Assembly: GCA_020852515.1 (NCBI GenBank)
Contig: JADZAS010000021.1
Coordinates: 1 to 64,000 of the forward strand
Reading direction: 5' to 3'
Source of the DNA: Phycisphaerales bacterium
GTDB lineage: Bacteria > Planctomycetota > Phycisphaerae > Phycisphaerales > UBA5793
Length of the DNA: 64,000 bases
The translations under genes and the position numbers were made by a program. Below the pieces are notes generated by a model, which searched no databases, had not been told where the DNA came from, and saw only the letters and a list, made by a program, of their open reading frames with translations. This document shows, in pieces, positions 60,412 to 64,000 of this stretch (the stretch's first letter is position 1; each line of letters begins with the position of its first letter).

Positions 60412-62445
60412 TTAGAGCATCCACCAGACAATGATGACGAGCATGGCGGCGCCCCCGGCCATTCCCAGGCCGTAGCCCTGCAGCCGCCCGTTCTGCAGCG
60501 GCCGGACCGCGGCGCCGATGAGTCTGGGTGTCCAGCCCGCCAGCGCGACCAGGCCGTTGATGATCAGCGTGTCGCCCAGCGCGTAGCAGATGTGGCCCAG
60601 TGCGCGCAGCGGGCGGCGGATGAGCAGTTCGTAGCCTTCATCCACGCACCACTTGTGTTCAGCGAGCACGGCCACGGGCAGGATCGCGCGGCGCCAGCGT
60701 TCGGCCGCCGCCCGGTTGAAAAGGTGCAGATACGCCGCGATGGCGATGCCAACAATGCCCACGACCGAAGAAGCGAGCATCATCCACTTGTGCGGATCGC
60801 TGAAGAAACCGTGCGAGCCGCCCGCCTCATGCGCGACTTGGTAGTTGGCGGAGGAGGCGTGAATCATCCCGCCGAACCAGCCGTGATGCCCACCGCCCAC
60901 GCCGATCCAGCCGGCGAGCAGTGCGCCCAGGCCGAGCACGATGAGCACGAAGTTGATCGCCGGACCCGGCGCGTGCGGGTGGAAGTGCTGGTCGTCGTGC
61001 GCGCCGTGGTGTTCCTCGCCGGGCTTGTAAGCGACTGGGCCGAGGAAGACGCGGAAGAACACGCGGAAGGTGTAGTAGGCGGTGATCCCGGCGGTCATGA
61101 GGCCGATCCAGCCGAGCAGTTGGTAGCCCGGCCCGTGCGTGACGAACGCCTGGGCGAGGATCATGTCCTTGGAGAAGAAGCCGGCGGTGAGGGGGAAGCC
61201 CGCCAGCGCGAGGCAGGCGACAAGCATGGAGGCGGTAACGACCTGCCAGCCCGGCACGCGCCAGAGGCCCGAAAGTTTGCGCAGATCGAGTTGCCCTGCA
61301 AAGCCGTGCATCACGGCGCCGCTGCCGAGGAACAGCGCCGCCTTGAAGAACGCGTGGGTGAAGAGATGAAACGTGCCGCCCACGCTGCTGAGCACGCCGA
61401 TCCCCATGAACATGTAACCCAGCTGCGAGACGGTCGAGTAGGCGAAGATGCGCTTGATGTCGTACTGCGCCATGCCGATGGTGGCCGAAAACAGCGCCGT
61501 GATGCAGCCGACCCACGCGACGGTGGGCAGCGCGTACGGGCTGAGCAGGAACAGCGGCAGCATGCGCGCGATGAGGTAGACGCCGGCGGTGACCATGGTC
61601 GCGGCGTGGATGAGCGCGGAGACGGGCGTCGGGCCTTCCATCGCATCAGGCAGCCAGACGTAGAGCGGGAGCTGGGCGCTCTTGCCGAACGCGCCGAGCA
61701 TCAGCAGGAACGGGATGACCTTGGTCGCGGCGCTCGCCTCGATGCCCGCAGCGGTCCACTGCTCGATCTGGCGGAAGATGACGTCGAACTCGACGCTGCC
61801 GAACTCCAGGTACGTGAGCATGATGCCCAGCGCAAAGCCGAGATCGCCGATGCGGTTGACGATGAACGCCTTCTTGGCGGCGGCGACGGCGGCAGGCTTC
61901 TCGTAGTAGAACCCGATCAGCAGATACGAGCACAGGCCCACGCCTTCCCATCCCATGTACATGAGGATGAGATTGTCAGCGAGCACGAGGCAGGTCATCG
62001 CGACGATGAAGAGGCTGACAAAGGCGAAGAACCGCGCGTAGCCGCGATCGCCCCACATGTACTCCGAGGCGTAGACGGCCACAAGCGTGCCGATGCCGGT
62101 GACGACGATGAGCATGATGCTCGTGAGCGGGTCGAGATAAAAGGCGAAGTCGGCCTTGAGACGGTCGATGCGGATCCACTCGAAGATCGAGGCATGGCCC
62201 AGGCCGTGGCCGACGTTGATCGCGAGCACCACTGAAAGCACAAACGACAGCGCGAGGCCCGCGATGCAGCACCACGCGGCGCGCTTCGTCTTGGCGCCGC
62301 TCGGAAGGAAGGCGAGCACGCCGCAGGCGACCGAGGCGATCAGCGGCAGCAGGGGAATCAGGGCCGTCCAGGCGCCAATGGTCTGGGGCGCACCCATCGG
62401 TGCACCTTCCGAAGCGTGTCCGAGTTGGGCGAGCAGCGTGTGCAT
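60412..62445 (-). CDS. nuoL: NADH-quinone oxidoreductase subunit L
   Basis: Encodes 677 residues with ~16 spans including the C-terminal lateral helix. Motifs: YLDPLTSIMLIVVTGIGTLV, FVIAMTCLVLADNLILMYMG-like region, GKSAQLPLYVWLPDAMEGPT, IKRIFAYSTVSQLGYMFMGI, ALAGFPLTAGFFSKDMILAQ. A His-rich insert (HHGAHDDQHFHPHAPG) occurs near residue ~470. It pumps protons as part of complex I. Confidence 0.95.
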   Translation of the reverse strand: MHTLLAQLGHASEGAPMGAPQTIGAWTALIPLLPLIASVACGVLAFLPSGAKTKRAAWCCIAGLALSFVLSVVLAINVGHGLGHASIFEWIRIDRLKADFAFYLDPLTSIMLIVVTGIGTLVAVYASEYMWGDRGYARFFAFVSLFIVAMTCLVLADNLILMYMGWEGVGLCSYLLIGFYYEKPAAVAAAKKAFIVNRIGDLGFALGIMLTYLEFGSVEFDVIFRQIEQWTAAGIEASAATKVIPFLLMLGAFGKSAQLPLYVWLPDAMEGPTPVSALIHAATMVTAGVYLIARMLPLFLLSPYALPTVAWVGCITALFSATIGMAQYDIKRIFAYSTVSQLGYMFMGIGVLSSVGGTFHLFTHAFFKAALFLGSGAVMHGFAGQLDLRKLSGLWRVPGWQVVTASMLVACLALAGFPLTAGFFSKDMILAQAFVTHGPGYQLLGWIGLMTAGITAYYTFRVFFRVFLGPVAYKPGEEHHGAHDDQHFHPHAPGPAINFVLIVLGLGALLAGWIGVGGGHHGWFGGMIHASSANYQVAHEAGGSHGFFSDPHKWMMLASSVVGIVGIAIAAYLHLFNRAAAERWRRAILPVAVLAEHKWCVDEGYELLIRRPLRALGHICYALGDTLIINGLVALAGWTPRLIGAAVRPLQNGRLQGYGLGMAGGAAMLVIIVWWML

Positions 62446-62446
62446 G

Positions 62447-62767
62447 TCAGCCCTTCAACTCCGACCAGGTTTCCGCATCAAGGGTCGAGCCGCGGCGATA
62501 GAGCATGACCACCAGCGCCAGGGCCAGCGCCGCCTCAGCCGCGGCGACGGTGAGGATGAAGATGAGAAACACCTGTCCCTGCACGTTGCCGTGGTAAGCG
62601 CCAAAGGCGATCATGGCGATCGCGGCGGCCTGAAACATGAGTTCGGTGCACAGGAACATGATGATGAGGTTGCGCCTCGTCAGAAAGCCGATCAGGCCGA
62701 TGACGAACAGCACCCCGCTGAGCAGCAGATAGTGGTTGAGCGCGAGCACCGAGAGCGGCAGGCTCAT
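62447..62767 (-). CDS. nuoK: NADH-quinone oxidoreductase subunit K
   Basis: Encodes 106 residues, three membrane spans. E42 (CTELMFQAAA) and E78 (TVAAAEAALALALV) are the conserved intramembrane glutamates of NuoK. Its start overlaps the nuoJ stop (ATGA), and it ends 1 bp before nuoL. Confidence 0.95.
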   Translation of the reverse strand: MSLPLSVLALNHYLLLSGVLFVIGLIGFLTRRNLIIMFLCTELMFQAAAIAMIAFGAYHGNVQGQVFLIFILTVAAAEAALALALVVMLYRRGSTLDAETWSELKG

Positions 62768-63693
62768 GGCGAACCCGCCTTTCGTGGCCCGGCGCCGAGC
62801 TTGAAATGCTCAACGGCCCCATCGGCCGTTCCGCCGGCCGGCTTGCGCGCCAGCACGACCGCTCCGAGCATGGCGAGCATGAGGATCACCCCGGCCACTT
62901 CGAGGCTCACGGGAAACTCGGCAAGCAGCGACACGCCTACGGCATCGACATTGTCCACGTGCAGACCGGCCGGCCATTCCACGGCGCGCGGCTGGTCGAG
63001 CGACGGCGAAATCACCCACGCGATGCGCGCAGCCGGGTCGACGCTGTCAATCGTCTCATGCGGCCCGATCAGATCCGCCTCGCGCATGGCGCTGTCCACC
63101 TTGCCCACGAGCAGCGCCAGTTCGGCGTCGGCGGCGTGGTGCGGAGCCTGGGCCGGCAGGCTGCCCGTCCCGCGGTACATCATCCCCAGCAGGGCGGCCA
63201 TCAGCACGAAGCCGACGATCGTCGCGGCAATCGGCTCGCGGGCGGTGGCGTCGTAGTCGGTCAGGGCGTCGGCGTGCCGGTCGTCGGGCGCTTCCTGCGC
63301 GAGCATGATCACGAAGAGGTAGGTGATGAGGATCGCGCCGGCGTAGACGATGATGAGCGCGAACGCCATGAACTCCGCGCCGAGTTGCACGAAGAGCCCG
63401 GCCGAGGCGAGCACGACGAGGATGAAGTAGAGCGCGGCGTAGACGGGCCGGGGATTGCTGATCATCCGCACGGCGCCGGCGACGGCGATGAACCCGAGGA
63501 CGTAAAAGAACATATCAGGGTGATCACCCGAGGACCGAGCCGGGCGCGACAGCGCGAGCATGCCGGCTCCGAGCGCGCCGGCGCCGAGAACTGCGCCGAT
63601 CAGGCCCCAGCGGCTGCCCCGTCGCGGCAGCAGAAACAGCAGCCCGACGGCTCCTGCGACGCATGCGGCATAGATGATGCTCATTTCGACCAT
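62764..63693 (-). CDS. nuoJ: NADH-quinone oxidoreductase subunit J
   Basis: Encodes 309 residues, longer than usual for NuoJ (~170-200). GAVRMISNPRPVYAALYFIL, FMAFALIIVYAGAILITYLF and VIMLAQEAPDDR are typical; the extra length is a periplasmic-type loop of ~100 residues (VDSAMREADLIGPHETIDSV) before the last span. First gene of the J-K-L-M-N cluster; upstream nuo genes are not next to it. Confidence 0.93.
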   Translation of the reverse strand: MVEMSIIYAACVAGAVGLLFLLPRRGSRWGLIGAVLGAGALGAGMLALSRPARSSGDHPDMFFYVLGFIAVAGAVRMISNPRPVYAALYFILVVLASAGLFVQLGAEFMAFALIIVYAGAILITYLFVIMLAQEAPDDRHADALTDYDATAREPIAATIVGFVLMAALLGMMYRGTGSLPAQAPHHAADAELALLVGKVDSAMREADLIGPHETIDSVDPAARIAWVISPSLDQPRAVEWPAGLHVDNVDAVGVSLLAEFPVSLEVAGVILMLAMLGAVVLARKPAGGTADGAVEHFKLGAGPRKAGSP

Positions 63694-63883
63694 CGTCGGT
63701 GCGCATTCCCGGCAATCGGCGGAATTGCGGCCGGCGCCGCGACGGGCGAACGCCTCGCCTCCACCCCTTCATACAGGCCAGCACGATAGGTGCATCGCTC
63801 TCAACGTGCCACAGGGATTATGCCCCGCGCGACGCGCCGGCGGCGCGTATACTGCGCCGGTCCGCTGCTTCAGGGAGATCGGT

Positions 63884-64000
63884 ATGAGCCCGACGGCATT
63901 GCCTCCGATCGCGCTCCAGCTTTTCACCATTCGCGATCAGACCGAGAACGATCTGCCCGCCGCGCTTGAGCAGGTTGCCAGCATCGGCTTTGACGGCGTC
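63884..64000 (+). CDS. Sugar phosphate isomerase/epimerase-like protein, partial (runs off right edge)
   Basis: The first 39 codons are visible from the ATG at 63884, with AGGGAG in front. IALQLFTIRDQTENDLPAAL and EQVASIGFDGV match the start of the AP-endonuclease-2/xylose-isomerase-like barrel family common in planctomycetes. Divergent from nuoJ. Confidence 0.7.
   Translation, partial: MSPTALPPIALQLFTIRDQTENDLPAALEQVASIGFDGV

Noticed and set aside
58193-62235. Long plus-strand frames across the nuo genes
   Set aside because: They are Arg/Glu/His-rich antisense frames of nuoL, nuoM and nuoN.

Overview
The window is high-GC bacterial chromosome. The organism is most likely a planctomycete, probably Phycisphaerae-like: it has a small double-CxxC zinc-ribbon membrane protein, a Rho with a basic low-complexity N-terminal extension, a HAF-repeat exported protein, a xylanase-fold protein and a split nuo cluster. 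This assignment is an inference from gene style, since there is no rRNA or other direct marker.

Bases 1-18,270 are an accessory island. On the minus strand lies a phage-type recombination set: a SF2 helicase running off the left edge, a small resolvase-tail-like protein, DUF669, and an AAA_24/Sak4-like ATPase. It is followed upstream by a small conserved-looking protein, a sigma-70-like factor, an uncharacterised translationally coupled gene pair, and an ImmA/IrrE protease with its XRE repressor. Divergent from the repressor is a complete type I-E CRISPR-Cas operon on the plus strand (cas8e, cse2, cas7e, cas5e, cas6e, cas1, cas2), running straight into a 34-repeat array. No cas3 is visible. 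Instead cas5e carries a C-terminal HNH nuclease domain, so Cascade probably brings its own nuclease. This matches a rare Cas3-less I-E design reported, as I recall, from large-scale mining in 2023, and it is the most important item here. The island ends with a small HTH protein, a large serine recombinase, DUF2924 and a small ORF, all on the minus strand.

Bases 18,300-35,800 look chromosomal. They hold rmuC with two small ORFs, an initiator tRNA, and a class II amidotransferase facing an amide-ligase cluster (C39-like peptidase, RimK-type ATP-grasp, GCS2-type ligase, N-formylglutamate-amidohydrolase-like protein) that may make and process a small peptide or amide. They also hold an RMD1/YagE-like membrane protein, rho, coaE, an exported transglutaminase, nnrD, bioD, a rhomboid protease and a zinc-ribbon protein.

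Bases 35,980-39,860 are a second, smaller accessory patch. It has two PD-(D/E)XK-type nuclease-like proteins and orphan genes, and a ~59-bp direct repeat flanks the two-gene nuclease unit.

Bases 39,900-64,000 are housekeeping: a YhaM-like HD exoribonuclease, an OmpA-type lipoprotein, a prepilin peptidase with xseB-xseA, and purC. Then come an exported unknown, a GH10-like protein without its catalytic glutamates, a ComEA-like protein, a HAF-repeat protein, a sigma-54 response regulator, topA, miaA and nuoJKLMN. A sugar-phosphate isomerase/epimerase-like gene starts at the right edge. A ~100-bp element with inverted ends recurs three times between these genes.
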